A DNA stretch of 64,000 bases from Hyphomicrobiales bacterium (GTDB lineage: Bacteria > Pseudomonadota > Alphaproteobacteria > Rhizobiales > Rhizobiaceae): NCBI GenBank assembly GCA_900472175.1, contig UCHD01000005.1:372001-436000 (forward strand). Direction: 5' to 3'. Position numbers and translations under genes: made by a program. The notes under the pieces are model-generated. The model did not search any database. It was not told the DNA's origin and saw only the letters and a program-made list of their open reading frames with translations. Shown piece after piece: positions 17,879 to 28,413 of the stretch; within the stretch, counting starts at the first letter, position 1; the number at the start of each line of letters is the position of its first letter.

Positions 17879-18375
17879 CATTACAATGTTTTTGCCCAAG
17901 GGGCGTGCGGCAGGCAGTTCTCGACTATGAGGAAAGGGTCCTGTAATTGCAGCCAGTCATCGAAAAACTCTGTCTTTGCCCGACTGCCCGGAACATTTTG
18001 CGTGTCCGGCGCGCGTGAATATAAAGGTCTTCCCGTGTTCGCAAATTGCCCGAACACAGTAAGCTTGCTGTGTTTATTTTAAATTGGCAAGCAAAAGTTT
18101 TTTGAAACAAGTGTGCCGTTTTGGTTTGTTTAAAAAGCAATCAACTGCCGAAAAATGCGGTCTCTCATCTGATATACTGCAAGCTATTGAAAATATTGTC
18201 CTTTGGTTGGGAGTGCCCGATTTTTGAGCTGTTTGCCATGAACGGTGTCGCAGAAGGCAAAGGCAACATGGGCCATTCCTTTCGGGATTTTAAATATTAG
18301 CTGTTTGATAAAACTTGATGCATGTCTGTGTTCTAAAGCAATACGGGCCTGCCGGAGCAAGCTGTCGGTAAGGCC
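17879..18375. other. AT-rich noncoding stretch with two inverted repeats
   Basis: No supported gene is present. The stretch is markedly AT-richer than its neighbours from about 18060 to 18350. It contains TGTTCG/CGAACA (18036-18056) and a near-perfect 20-bp palindrome ACACAG...CTGTGT (18054-18073, one mismatch), followed by T-rich sequence. It probably includes the cold-shock promoter and could hold a small RNA. Confidence 0.45.
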
Positions 18376-19272
18376 TCAGGCACCGGCTACCGCGTGTTTC
18401 GGTTTTGTCAGTTCAGGCACGATCTCGGCGATCAACATGGCGGCAAAGATCGTCGCGCACCCGATATAGCCGATCGTGGTGATGCTCTCTCCCAGCAGCA
18501 GAACTCCGAGCAGGGCGGCAAACAGTGCTTCGCTCGACAGGAAGATCGCTGCCTGCGGTGCCGTCGTGTAGCGCTGGCCGACCACCTGGCAGATGAAACC
18601 GATGCCGCTTGAAAAGAAACCGGCATAGAGGATTTCGGGCAGAGCGTTGGTGATGGCGGTCATGTCGAGCGGCTCGAACAATGCACCGGCCATGCAGCCC
18701 AGAACCGCGCACACGGCAAATTGCACCACGCACAGCAACATCGGCCGACCCGTACTGCCAACAAAAATACCGACCAGCATCACCTGCAGAGCCCAGAAAG
18801 CAGCACAGATGATCGTCAGGAAATCACCGTTGTTGAGACCGGCAAGTGTGCCGCCGCTGAGAAGGAAAATGCCGAGCAGCGCCATGCCGGCTGCTGGCCA
18901 GATGACCCAGTGCGGCTTGCGGCGCAGAAACACCACGGTCAGGATCGGTACGAACACGACATAGAGCCCGGTCAGGAAGCCGGAATTGGTGACGCTGGTC
19001 GTCAGCAGACCAAGCTGCTGGGTCATGGCGCCGGCAAACAGCGCCAGTCCGATCCACAGGAAGTTGCGCAGGCCGGATGCCGGCAGCGGCTGCTCAGCCT
19101 TGCGATGCTCCCACAGCGCCAGGGGTGCAGCGACGGCGGTCGCGATGGCGAAACGAAGGCCGATAAACCACAGCGGGCCGATTGATTCCATTGCCGTCGA
19201 TTGCGCCACAAATCCTGCGCCCCAGATGGCGCCGGACATGAGCAGGAAGAGATTGGCCTGGATGCGGGTCAC
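18376..19272 (-). CDS. DMT-superfamily (EamA) transporter
   Basis: Inner-membrane permease of 298 residues with about ten hydrophobic segments forming two EamA repeats. The first starts LFLLMSGAIWGAGFVAQSTAM; the second ends SSEALFAALLGVLLLGESITTIGYIGCATIF, the typical second-repeat signature. The substrate is unknown; family members export amino acids or metabolites. I take GTG at 19272 because AGGGA lies eight bases upstream; an ATG at 19311 adds 13 residues and has no clear ribosome-binding site. Confidence 0.9.
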   Translation of the reverse strand: MTRIQANLFLLMSGAIWGAGFVAQSTAMESIGPLWFIGLRFAIATAVAAPLALWEHRKAEQPLPASGLRNFLWIGLALFAGAMTQQLGLLTTSVTNSGFLTGLYVVFVPILTVVFLRRKPHWVIWPAAGMALLGIFLLSGGTLAGLNNGDFLTIICAAFWALQVMLVGIFVGSTGRPMLLCVVQFAVCAVLGCMAGALFEPLDMTAITNALPEILYAGFFSSGIGFICQVVGQRYTTAPQAAIFLSSEALFAALLGVLLLGESITTIGYIGCATIFAAMLIAEIVPELTKPKHAVAGA

Positions 19273-19415
19273 GGTGCTGGTCCCTGATGTCTCGGCACGA
19301 AGGCCTCGCATCGGAACGATTTCAGGGCAGCAGTGCAGTGGATCCTATTGGCACCTGAGCTAACATCTGCACCGATTTTCGGCAAGCGGCCGCCCGGCGC
19401 AAAATTGGCGGGCTA

Positions 19416-20567
19416 TCAGCTCCTGTTGGCCGGTGCGGAAACCCGCAACAGCGCGCCGCCGTCTCCATCCGTCAACATCAGGATCGATCCGTCCGGCGCA
19501 ACCTTGACATCGCGGATGCGTCCGAACTCGCCTTCGAACAGCCGTTCTTCGGCAATGATCGCGCCGCTTTCGTCGCGCGCCAGCCGAACCAGCAACTGGT
19601 CCTTCAGCGCTGACACCAGCAGGTTTCCGTTCCATTGCGGAAACATCGCGCCGCGATAGACGTCGATCGCGCCGGGAGCAATGGATGGATCCCAGTAGTG
19701 CAGGGGTTGCTCGTAGCCGTCGGCCGCCTGTCCGGTACCGATTTTTGCGCCGGAGTAATCCTTGCCGTAAGTGATGACCGGCCAGCCATAGTTCTTGCCC
19801 GGCTCCGGCGCGTTGATTTCGTCGCCACCACGCGCACCATGCTCGACCGTCAGCAGCTGGCCATTGTCCGGATCGATGACGATGCCCTGCGGATTGCGGT
19901 GACCTTTCGACCAGAGTTCCGCAAGTCCGGCCTTGCCGTCCTTGTAGGGATTGGCCGCCGGATTGCTGCCATCTGGCTCGATGTGCAGAATGGCGCCGGC
20001 ATGGTCGCGCATGTCCTGCGCCCGGTCCCGTTCGCCGCGATCGCCGATGCCGAAGAACAGGCTGCCATCGGCGGCCACCGCGATCCGCGAGCCGAAATGC
20101 TGGCCCTTGCCGGTGAACCTGTTCATCCGGAAGAGTTCCTGCACCTGTGTCAGGCTTTTGCCATCCTTGGAGAGGGTCGCGCGGACGATGGCTGTTCCGT
20201 AACGGCTGCGCTCCGCGACGGCCATGGAGAGAAACAGCGTGCGATTGGTCTCGAACTTGGGATCGAGGGCGACATCGAGAAGCCCGCCCTGTCCCTGCCG
20301 CGCGACGTCCGGTACGCCAGTGATGGGCACGGATGCCTTGCCGTCACGGATGATGCGAAGGGTGCCGCCAAGCTCGGTGACAATGTAAGCGCCATCCGGA
20401 AGCACTTCGACAGACCAGGGATTGTCGAGACCGGAGACGATGGTATCGACCCGTACAGGGACTTTGTCCGTCGCAAATTGCTTCGGCTCGCTGGCAAGCG
20501 AAGGGCCTGCCGCAAGAACTGATAGCAGTCCGGCGGATTTCAACAGGCTGGCGAACGTCATCGTCAT
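19416..20567 (-). CDS. PQQ-dependent sugar dehydrogenase (YliI/soluble glucose dehydrogenase type)
   Basis: Periplasmic beta-propeller dehydrogenase of 383 residues with a signal peptide (MTMTFASLLKSAGLLSVLAA...SLA). Members oxidise aldose sugars with PQQ and pass electrons to the respiratory chain. Motifs include LDNPWSVEVLPDGAYIVTE, RQGQGGLLDVALDP, the calcium/PQQ-site-like HFGSRIAVAADGSLFFGIGDRGERD, and HRNPQGIVIDP with VEHGARGGDEIN. No PQQ biosynthesis genes are in the window. It is a single leftward unit ahead of the sortase gene, separated by about 75 bp. Confidence 0.92.
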   Translation of the reverse strand: MTMTFASLLKSAGLLSVLAAGPSLASEPKQFATDKVPVRVDTIVSGLDNPWSVEVLPDGAYIVTELGGTLRIIRDGKASVPITGVPDVARQGQGGLLDVALDPKFETNRTLFLSMAVAERSRYGTAIVRATLSKDGKSLTQVQELFRMNRFTGKGQHFGSRIAVAADGSLFFGIGDRGERDRAQDMRDHAGAILHIEPDGSNPAANPYKDGKAGLAELWSKGHRNPQGIVIDPDNGQLLTVEHGARGGDEINAPEPGKNYGWPVITYGKDYSGAKIGTGQAADGYEQPLHYWDPSIAPGAIDVYRGAMFPQWNGNLLVSALKDQLLVRLARDESGAIIAEERLFEGEFGRIRDVKVAPDGSILMLTDGDGGALLRVSAPANRS

Positions 20568-20642
20568 CTCATTCTCCCACGGGTACCCGTTGAAGCTGGG
20601 TCTTGGGACGCGTGGATCAAGGCTGGGAATGAGGTTTTGCGA

Positions 20643-21368
20643 TCAAAAGGACTTTACTGGAAGTTTATCCGGTTCGCCTTGTGCAGCGAGCGTCGATGGG
20701 CCTGCATCGGGCACAAGTTCGGCGTTGACGATGTAGCGCAAGGGGCCTCGCTCGGTGGCATCGAACGGCCAGCAGGTGGCGAGCGCCAGATTGCGGCCGG
20801 GCGCATCGGCATTGATGCCACTCTCGTCCCAGCGGGCGATCCGGCTGCTACCGGCGCGGAAGGTCAGGTTGGTGCCGTCGTTGCGGGTGACAATCAGGAG
20901 ATCGCCTGGCTTGACGTCCTTCAGCCAGCGGAAATGCGTGTCGCGATGGGCGGCGATGACCGATGTACCGGGTTCGCCCGGTGCCGGCGTGTTGGCCAGG
21001 CGTGCCGGGCCGAAAGCCAGGGCCTCACCGCTGGCGCCGGAAAGTACGACTGCCGTTTTGCCGATCCGGGGTGCGGTGATTTCCGCCTCGGTGGAGAAGT
21101 CGGCCCAGGGCCAGGGCTTGACATTGGTTTCACCCTGCAGCTGCGCATCGAAGCTGCGCTTCAAGAGAACCTGCGATACTTCCGCCTTCGCCTTCATGTA
21201 AAAGCCCTTGCCGACCAGCATCACGCCTGCCAGCGCGATCAGCAGGATTCCGGCTAACACAATCGTTTCCAGCGCGGTGAGGCGCGCCAGAAAACCGGCG
21301 CGCCCTTCCTTGTCCTGCTCCGGCTTGCCGGGGCCAAGATCGTTGCCGGGCTTATCGGACACGGTCAC
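20643..21368 (-). CDS. Class GN sortase
   Basis: Membrane-anchored cysteine transpeptidase of 241 residues of the Gram-negative (class GN) sortase group. A transmembrane segment (about 33-55) is followed by the sortase barrel. The catalytic set reads His141 in AAHRDTHF, Cys199 in LATCWPF and Arg211 in GPLRYIV. The GTG start overlaps the last 17 bp of the VIT-VWA gene, and that protein ends with an LPQTA sorting signal, so enzyme and substrate are coded as one overlapping unit. Such sortases act at the outer face of the inner membrane. The family call is strong; the reaction on this substrate is inferred. Confidence 0.93.
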   Translation of the reverse strand: MTVSDKPGNDLGPGKPEQDKEGRAGFLARLTALETIVLAGILLIALAGVMLVGKGFYMKAKAEVSQVLLKRSFDAQLQGETNVKPWPWADFSTEAEITAPRIGKTAVVLSGASGEALAFGPARLANTPAPGEPGTSVIAAHRDTHFRWLKDVKPGDLLIVTRNDGTNLTFRAGSSRIARWDESGINADAPGRNLALATCWPFDATERGPLRYIVNAELVPDAGPSTLAAQGEPDKLPVKSF

Positions 21369-23703
21369 GCGCCTCCAGAACCAGGCCGCGCAACTGCCAG
21401 CGCCACAGGCTGAACGTCGTTGCTGCCATCAGGGCAAAGGCAAGCAGCAGCAGGCCGATCAGGATATGCCGGTCGGCAAGCGTTGCCGTCTGCGGCAGGT
21501 CCACCTGTTTGCCGGCGTCGGCGATCACGCTGGCGGCACGCGCCGTCGGCGCTGCGGCCATCCGGTCGGCAACCATCATTGCCTGCTGTTCGCTCTGTTC
21601 AAGCGATGCCTTGCGCTCGCCTTCCGGCATGGCCTGCTGTGGCTTCTCGCCGAATACCTTCTCGAAATCCCAACCCTCGGGCAGGTTGAGCGGCAAGTCT
21701 GTGCTGACGACAGGCTCGTTGGCGGGGCGGGATGGGGTCACATCGACGGCGACAAGGCTGGTGACGCGGGAGACGAGGTGGTTGGCAAGCGCCACCGTCT
21801 CGATCTGCTTGTCGAGTGCTGCCGCATCGTTGACCGCATAGGCATTGGCCTCCAGGTCGTCGATCTTGCGGCGCGCCCAGAGCTTGGCGATGCCCTTACC
21901 TTCGGAGGCCTTGGCTACGTCCATTTCGATCCGCCACGGCTGGTTGCCGGTCTTGCCGGTGATCTGCAGCTTGCCTGCTGGTGTTGCGCCATCGAGTTGC
22001 GCCGTCAGGACGACGGGCTCGCCGCGATAGAGGTCCGGCATCGGGTTCGGGGTGATATCCTGAGCATTCGCCCCGTCGAAGCTGACGGCGATATCGGTCA
22101 TCACAGGGTTTTCGAGCTTGGCAAACAATTCACCCATGCGCGCGGCAACCTGATCTTCAGAGCCGATCAGCGTGAAGGTGCCGCGGCCGATTTCGGCGGC
22201 CTTGGTCATGAAATGAGTATTGGGTGCCGAGCCGATGCCGACGGTGAAGACGCGGGCGTCGCCACGGTTCTTCGAAATCTCTTCAAACAGCTGTGCCTCG
22301 TTGCCGATGGCGCCGTCGGTGAGGAACACCACCTGCCGCAGGGCTCCGGCCTCGACCGGACCCTGGGTGCGAAGGGCTGCTTCCAGCGCCGGCAGCATTT
22401 CGGTGCCGCCATCGGCGGTCAGGCGGCGAACGAAGGCGATGGCATCCTCTCGCTTGTCCGGTGTTGCCTGGACGAGTGACGGGAAATGCACTTCCATCGT
22501 GTCGTCGAAACGGACCACGTTGAACTTGTCTTCGGCGTTGAGCTTCGAAATCGCCAGCGCCAGGCTATCGCGTGCCTGCTCGATTGATGGTCCAGCCATC
22601 GAGCCGGAATTATCGATGACGAAGATGACCTCGCGTTTCGCCAGTGTTTCCGTTGTCTCGGACCCGGCGGGAGGCGTGACGAAGCCGAGCAGATAGGTCT
22701 TGCCGTCCTGCGTTTCGCGGAACAGGCCAGCATTTGGCGTCTTGCCGGCGATGGCGTTCCAGCTCAGCGCGAAATCCTTGTCGGCCGGCACGCTGCCGCC
22801 CTTCAGCGAAATCGTGCGTGCCATGTCACCCACCGTCTGCATGTCGATTTGATGGAACGGGGAGGTGACAGTGCCAAGCGGGAAACCGGCATTGAGATTG
22901 ACGGTCAGCGTCACCGGATTGATCCTGGCGTTTTCAGCCGGGTCGAGTATGGGAGCGGTGATCTTGTCGCGGTCCGGTACCGGATCGTTGACGGCGTAGC
23001 CGGACTTCGGATCGAGGTCGACCGTCTGGACAATCGGGTCGGGATTGTAGCGTGGTGCGACGACCATCGGGAAACGCAACGAGAACTCGCCGCCCGACCG
23101 GTGGACGCTGCTCTGGTACTCGATCTGCACGACGATGGTTTCGCCAGGGCCGATATTGGCGACTTGGTTGGTAAAGATGTTGGGGCGCTGCTGTTCGAGC
23201 AGGGCCGTCTTCTTGCCCTCGGCCTTGGCTTCCTCATAGATCTTGCGGGCCTCTTCGCGGGCCTTGATCTCGCCTTCGATGAAGCGGTCGCCGATCTGCA
23301 TTTTCAGCGTATCAACGGCAGAATTTTCCGGCAGCGGGAAGACATAGGTACCCTCGACCCAGCCCTTGCTCGGGTTCTGGAAGCGCTGGGTGACGCGGGT
23401 GCGGATGATCGGGCCGTTGACGTCGATCACCACGTCGGTCGCCAGCCGCGGCGCCTCGACGAACGAACCGGGCTCCTTGGACGGGAAGAGCAGGGCGCCG
23501 GTGCCCATGTCGTTGGGACGAACATAACCGGCAAGACGCTGCGGCTTGCCGTCATTGGTCTCGGCCACGGCGTGCGAAAAGACACCCATCACGAACAGGA
23601 GGACGAGCGTCAGGGCAGCAAGGGCTGCGACGATGGCGTATTCGATGTGCCGCGCGGTCATGCGGCTCGGCGGCTTTGTTGAATTTTCGGTGTCCAGAAG
23701 CAT
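21352..23703 (-). CDS. VIT and von Willebrand factor A domain protein, predicted sortase substrate
   Basis: Large envelope protein of 783 residues matching the 'marine proteobacterial sortase target' type. An N-terminal signal-anchor lies at about 21-47. A VIT domain (about 75-200, with FPLPENSAVDTLKMQIGDR) is followed by a VWA domain with MIDAS motif VIDNSGSM (Asp364, Ser366, Ser368). The C-terminus has LPQTA (736-740), a hydrophobic helix (ILIGLLLLAFALMAATTFSLW) and a basic tail ending ARDRVR, the three-part sorting signal. GAGGGGGG precedes the ATG. It is cotranscribed with the sortase. Its ligand is unknown; VIT/VWA proteins commonly mediate adhesion or surface assembly. Confidence 0.92.
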   Translation of the reverse strand: MLLDTENSTKPPSRMTARHIEYAIVAALAALTLVLLFVMGVFSHAVAETNDGKPQRLAGYVRPNDMGTGALLFPSKEPGSFVEAPRLATDVVIDVNGPIIRTRVTQRFQNPSKGWVEGTYVFPLPENSAVDTLKMQIGDRFIEGEIKAREEARKIYEEAKAEGKKTALLEQQRPNIFTNQVANIGPGETIVVQIEYQSSVHRSGGEFSLRFPMVVAPRYNPDPIVQTVDLDPKSGYAVNDPVPDRDKITAPILDPAENARINPVTLTVNLNAGFPLGTVTSPFHQIDMQTVGDMARTISLKGGSVPADKDFALSWNAIAGKTPNAGLFRETQDGKTYLLGFVTPPAGSETTETLAKREVIFVIDNSGSMAGPSIEQARDSLALAISKLNAEDKFNVVRFDDTMEVHFPSLVQATPDKREDAIAFVRRLTADGGTEMLPALEAALRTQGPVEAGALRQVVFLTDGAIGNEAQLFEEISKNRGDARVFTVGIGSAPNTHFMTKAAEIGRGTFTLIGSEDQVAARMGELFAKLENPVMTDIAVSFDGANAQDITPNPMPDLYRGEPVVLTAQLDGATPAGKLQITGKTGNQPWRIEMDVAKASEGKGIAKLWARRKIDDLEANAYAVNDAAALDKQIETVALANHLVSRVTSLVAVDVTPSRPANEPVVSTDLPLNLPEGWDFEKVFGEKPQQAMPEGERKASLEQSEQQAMMVADRMAAAPTARAASVIADAGKQVDLPQTATLADRHILIGLLLLAFALMAATTFSLWRWQLRGLVLEARDRVR

Positions 23704-25366
<1,663 letters not shown>

Positions 25367-25390
25367 GGCATCATTATTGAACGACAACGA

Positions 25391-25415
25391 GCCCGCCGGA
25401 AACGGCGGGTTTTTT
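25391..25415 (+). terminator. Rho-independent terminator of aatA
   Basis: CCCGCC and GGCGGG pair around GGAAAC and are followed by six T residues, 25 bp after the aatA stop. Confidence 0.92.
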
Positions 25416-25555
25416 GTTGGGAGTTGGCTACCTCGCCATTTCTCTCTGTCGCGAAATCTGACGGTCGCGAGGGTAAATCTTCACCCTTGAATGTGCGCTT
25501 GGCTTCCGCTCCAGCTCAATTCCCGGTACACACAGCCTACCGAGGAGCCCCAGCC

Positions 25556-26725
25556 ATGACCATTGCGCCGCATCACAGGATCTACACCTGTTTCTTCCTG
25601 TTTGCCGTGTCGCTCGGCGCTTTGCTGGCTCGCATGCCGGACCTGCAGGTGGCGCTCGGAGTCAACAAATCCGAGCTTGGGCTGACGCTTATTGGTATGG
25701 CGATCGGGGCGCTGATTTCGCTGACATTCTCTTCGCTGCTGATTGCGCATCTAGGCGCGCGCACCACGGCCTTCATCACCGTTCTCGGTACGGCCACCGC
25801 GTTTGCGATTGTTCCCTGGGTTGGCGCGCCAGTGCTGGTGTTCGGCGTGTTGTTTACCGCAGGGCTGCTGGCCGGTGCGCTGGAAATCAATCTCAATGTC
25901 GAGATCGATCGGCTGGAGGCGCGGCTCGGGCGCGGCATCATGAACCGGGCGCACGGTTTCTGGAGCTTCGGTTTCTTCGTCACCGCGCTGATCGCTTCGG
26001 GCGTCCGCCAGGCGGAAATCTCGATGCAGCTGCATTTGGGGATAACGCTTGTTGTCGTCGTCGTTGCCGGTGCATTTGCCATTTCGGGTATCCGCAACGC
26101 GCCCGCGCGGGCGGTTTCGCACGAGGCCAAGGCGCCGTTGTTCGCCGTGCCGACGCTTGGCCTGCTGCCGCTCTGCATCATTGGCGTTGCGGCCTTCTTG
26201 GTCGAAGGCGCGGGGATCGACTGGTCGGCGATCTACATGCGCGACGTCTTTGCTGTCGAGCCGTTCATCGGCGGTCTGGGGCTGACGCTGTTCACCTTCT
26301 TCATGGCGATGGCCCGGCTGTTCATCGATCCGGTCGTCGACCGGTTTGGCGCCCGCAACGTCGCCTCGGTCCTGCTTGTGCTATCGGCCATCGGCCTCAT
26401 TGCCGTCTGGCTGGCGCCGCATGCCTATGTCGCGCTGTTCGGCTTCGCGCTGATGGGGGCGGGATGCAGCGCGGTCTATCCGCTGGCGGTTTCGGCAGCG
26501 GCTCAGCGCACCGACAGGCCGGCGCAGGTGAATGTCGCGGCCCTCGGGCAGGTGACGTTCATCGTCTTCTTCCTCGCACCACCGCTGCTCGGCTTTGTTG
26601 CCGAACATGCGGGCATCCGCACATCCTATCTCGTCTGCCTGCCGCTGATCATCTACGCGCTGTTTTCGGTCAAGGCGCTGGCACCGCGCCGAGGTGCGGC
26701 CGATGCAGCCACCGCTGCGGTTTAG
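25556..26725 (+). CDS. MFS transporter (YbjJ-like)
   Basis: Inner-membrane permease of 389 residues with about twelve hydrophobic segments. FLFAVSLGALLARMPDLQVALGVNKSELG opens the protein in the manner of YbjJ/FucP-like MFS carriers, and NRAHGFWSFGFFVTALIASG is a conserved mid-region block. The substrate is unknown. The ATG at 25556 is preceded by GAGGAG, whereas an upstream in-frame ATG would add a polar leader. It is a single gene, convergent with the transglycosylase gene. Confidence 0.88.
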   Translation: MTIAPHHRIYTCFFLFAVSLGALLARMPDLQVALGVNKSELGLTLIGMAIGALISLTFSSLLIAHLGARTTAFITVLGTATAFAIVPWVGAPVLVFGVLFTAGLLAGALEINLNVEIDRLEARLGRGIMNRAHGFWSFGFFVTALIASGVRQAEISMQLHLGITLVVVVVAGAFAISGIRNAPARAVSHEAKAPLFAVPTLGLLPLCIIGVAAFLVEGAGIDWSAIYMRDVFAVEPFIGGLGLTLFTFFMAMARLFIDPVVDRFGARNVASVLLVLSAIGLIAVWLAPHAYVALFGFALMGAGCSAVYPLAVSAAAQRTDRPAQVNVAALGQVTFIVFFLAPPLLGFVAEHAGIRTSYLVCLPLIIYALFSVKALAPRRGAADAATAAV

Positions 26726-26820
26726 GTCCGGCTTTTTTCCCTAGATAGGCCAAAATCCCTCGACCAGCGCATCGAAGGTGACGCGGTAACGCGGGCCTTT
26801 GGAGAGCACAGGGTGACTGT

Positions 26821-27777
26821 TCAGTTCTTGAAGACAATGCAGGCGCCGCCGGTCTTGCGGATATCGGCACAGACCGCATCGGCTTCCGCCCGCGTCTGGC
26901 GGCCGATGCGGGCGGTGTAGCGCAGCCTGTTGCCGAAAGCCCGGTTGCGCTCGCGCTGGATCAGCGGTTTCTCCGTATTAAGCGGCGAGGGCATGCGGCT
27001 GACGGTGGCCAGAAACAGCCGCTGCGCCACGGACTTCTGGAAATGCGCTGAAAGCTGCGCGCCCCAAGGCGCCCAGGTGCCTTCCCCCTCGAACTCCACC
27101 TCCTTCAGCCGCCGCTTGTCAGCAAGGGCGGTGCAGGCATCGTAGAAGGATTTGTCCTTGTCGAGCCGCAGGTCGAGGGTTGCGGGTGGATTGTCTTTCC
27201 ATTCCTCGACGGGATGAGCGGTGATGGCCAGCACATAGGCGCGGGTTTCGGACGGCAGATTGCCGGTTGCCAGGAAATTGCTCAGGCCGCCTTCACCGGC
27301 ATTATAGGCAGCGGCGGCAAATCCGAGATTGCCGAACTGATTGCGCAATGCATCGAGATATTCCGCCGACTTTCCAAGCGCCTCCAGCGCATCGAAGCTG
27401 TTGTTGAGGCCGCGTAGCTTGGCGGTTGAAGGAATGAACTGTGCGATACCCTCGGCACCCTTCGGACTGACGGCATCCGGCCGGAACAGGCTTTCCTTCC
27501 AGATCAGCCGCGCGAAGAAATCGGGTGGAAGCGCATTGGTCTCGGCGAAATGGCCAAGGGCGGTGCAGATATCGCGGCTGTAGCTGCGGGCGCGCACGCA
27601 AAGCGTTGCGGTGCCGGTATTGGCGGAATAGACACAAGGCGGCGCGCGCCATTCCGGCTGCGCCACTGCAACCGGGCTATGCGAAAGCGTCCCGGCAAGC
27701 ACTGCGCACGTAAACAGCGCTGCAAGCCATATCCGTTCATGCCGCCGTCTTTTGTATCTCATCCGCCAGGGGACCAT
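26821..27777 (-). CDS. Lytic transglycosylase (SLT domain) with C-terminal SPOR-like tail
   Basis: Exported peptidoglycan-cleaving enzyme of 318 residues. A hydrophobic signal segment (about 16-40) precedes the SLT domain; the catalytic glutamate is Glu95 in LIWKESLFRPDAVSPKGAEGIAQF, and AAAYNAGEGGLSNFL is the second conserved block. The C-terminal part (YTARIGRQTRAEADAVCADIRKTGGACIV) resembles a SPOR-type glycan-binding fold (inference). An ATG at 27762 is an equally possible start. It lies 48 bp after a GNAT gene on the same strand and may be cotranscribed with it. Confidence 0.9.
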   Translation of the reverse strand: MVPWRMRYKRRRHERIWLAALFTCAVLAGTLSHSPVAVAQPEWRAPPCVYSANTGTATLCVRARSYSRDICTALGHFAETNALPPDFFARLIWKESLFRPDAVSPKGAEGIAQFIPSTAKLRGLNNSFDALEALGKSAEYLDALRNQFGNLGFAAAAYNAGEGGLSNFLATGNLPSETRAYVLAITAHPVEEWKDNPPATLDLRLDKDKSFYDACTALADKRRLKEVEFEGEGTWAPWGAQLSAHFQKSVAQRLFLATVSRMPSPLNTEKPLIQRERNRAFGNRLRYTARIGRQTRAEADAVCADIRKTGGACIVFKN

Positions 27778-27825
27778 CCGCTTCGACGGCCCTTGATAGC
27801 ATCGATCGGCGAAACCGGAAAACGC

Positions 27826-28329
27826 TTATGGCTTTTCCGGCAGGGTCAGCTGCATGAAGGTCAGGTCCAGCCAGCGGCCGAACTTGGTGCCGACTTCCTT
27901 CATCTGGCCGGTGATCTCGAAACCGAGCTTTTCGTGCAGCCGGATGGAGGCGGTATTGTTGGCCTCGATGCCCGCGACCATCACATGCTTGCCGCAGTCC
28001 GCCGCCCGCTCGATCAGGGCAAGCATCAACAGCTTGCCAATGCCGCCGCCGCGCTGGTTCTTCTCGACATAGACCGAATGCTCGACAGTGTGACGGTAAC
28101 CGTCGAAAGCGCGCCAGTCGCCAAACGAGGCATAGCCGGCAATGGTGCCATCGTCGGTGACGGCAACCAGAACCGGATAACCCAAACGCTTGCGATCGGC
28201 CAACCATGTGGCGCGATTGGCAAGATCGACCTGCGTATCGTTCCAGATCGCCGTCGTGTTGAGCACGGCATCATTGTAGATGTCGCGGATGGCGGGCAGG
28301 TCGGTCTCTGTAGCGTCGCGCAAGTGCAT
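27826..28329 (-). CDS. GNAT-family N-acetyltransferase (phosphinothricin acetyltransferase-like)
   Basis: Acetyl-CoA-dependent acetyltransferase of 167 residues. MHLRDATETDLPAIRDIYNDAVLNTTAIW is the characteristic start of the Pat/MnaT subgroup, which acetylates phosphinothricin-like or methionine-derivative amines. The acetyl-CoA loop is KNQRGGGIGKLLM and the closing motif is NTASIRLHEKLGFEITGQMKEVG. The native substrate is not known. It lies upstream of the lytic transglycosylase gene on the same strand. Confidence 0.9.
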   Translation of the reverse strand: MHLRDATETDLPAIRDIYNDAVLNTTAIWNDTQVDLANRATWLADRKRLGYPVLVAVTDDGTIAGYASFGDWRAFDGYRHTVEHSVYVEKNQRGGGIGKLLMLALIERAADCGKHVMVAGIEANNTASIRLHEKLGFEITGQMKEVGTKFGRWLDLTFMQLTLPEKP

Positions 28330-28413
28330 CAGGAGTCTCCAGCAGTTTGGCGAAGCTCTAAGCCGCGATAGAGGCGTTGTACAGCTGGTAAATCCTGCCC
28401 TTGCGCAAACTAC

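Noticed and set aside
18240-18300. A 20-codon frame in the AT-rich stretch upstream of the cold-shock gene
   Set aside because: There is no ribosome-binding site, and the codon use is unlike that of the neighbours.
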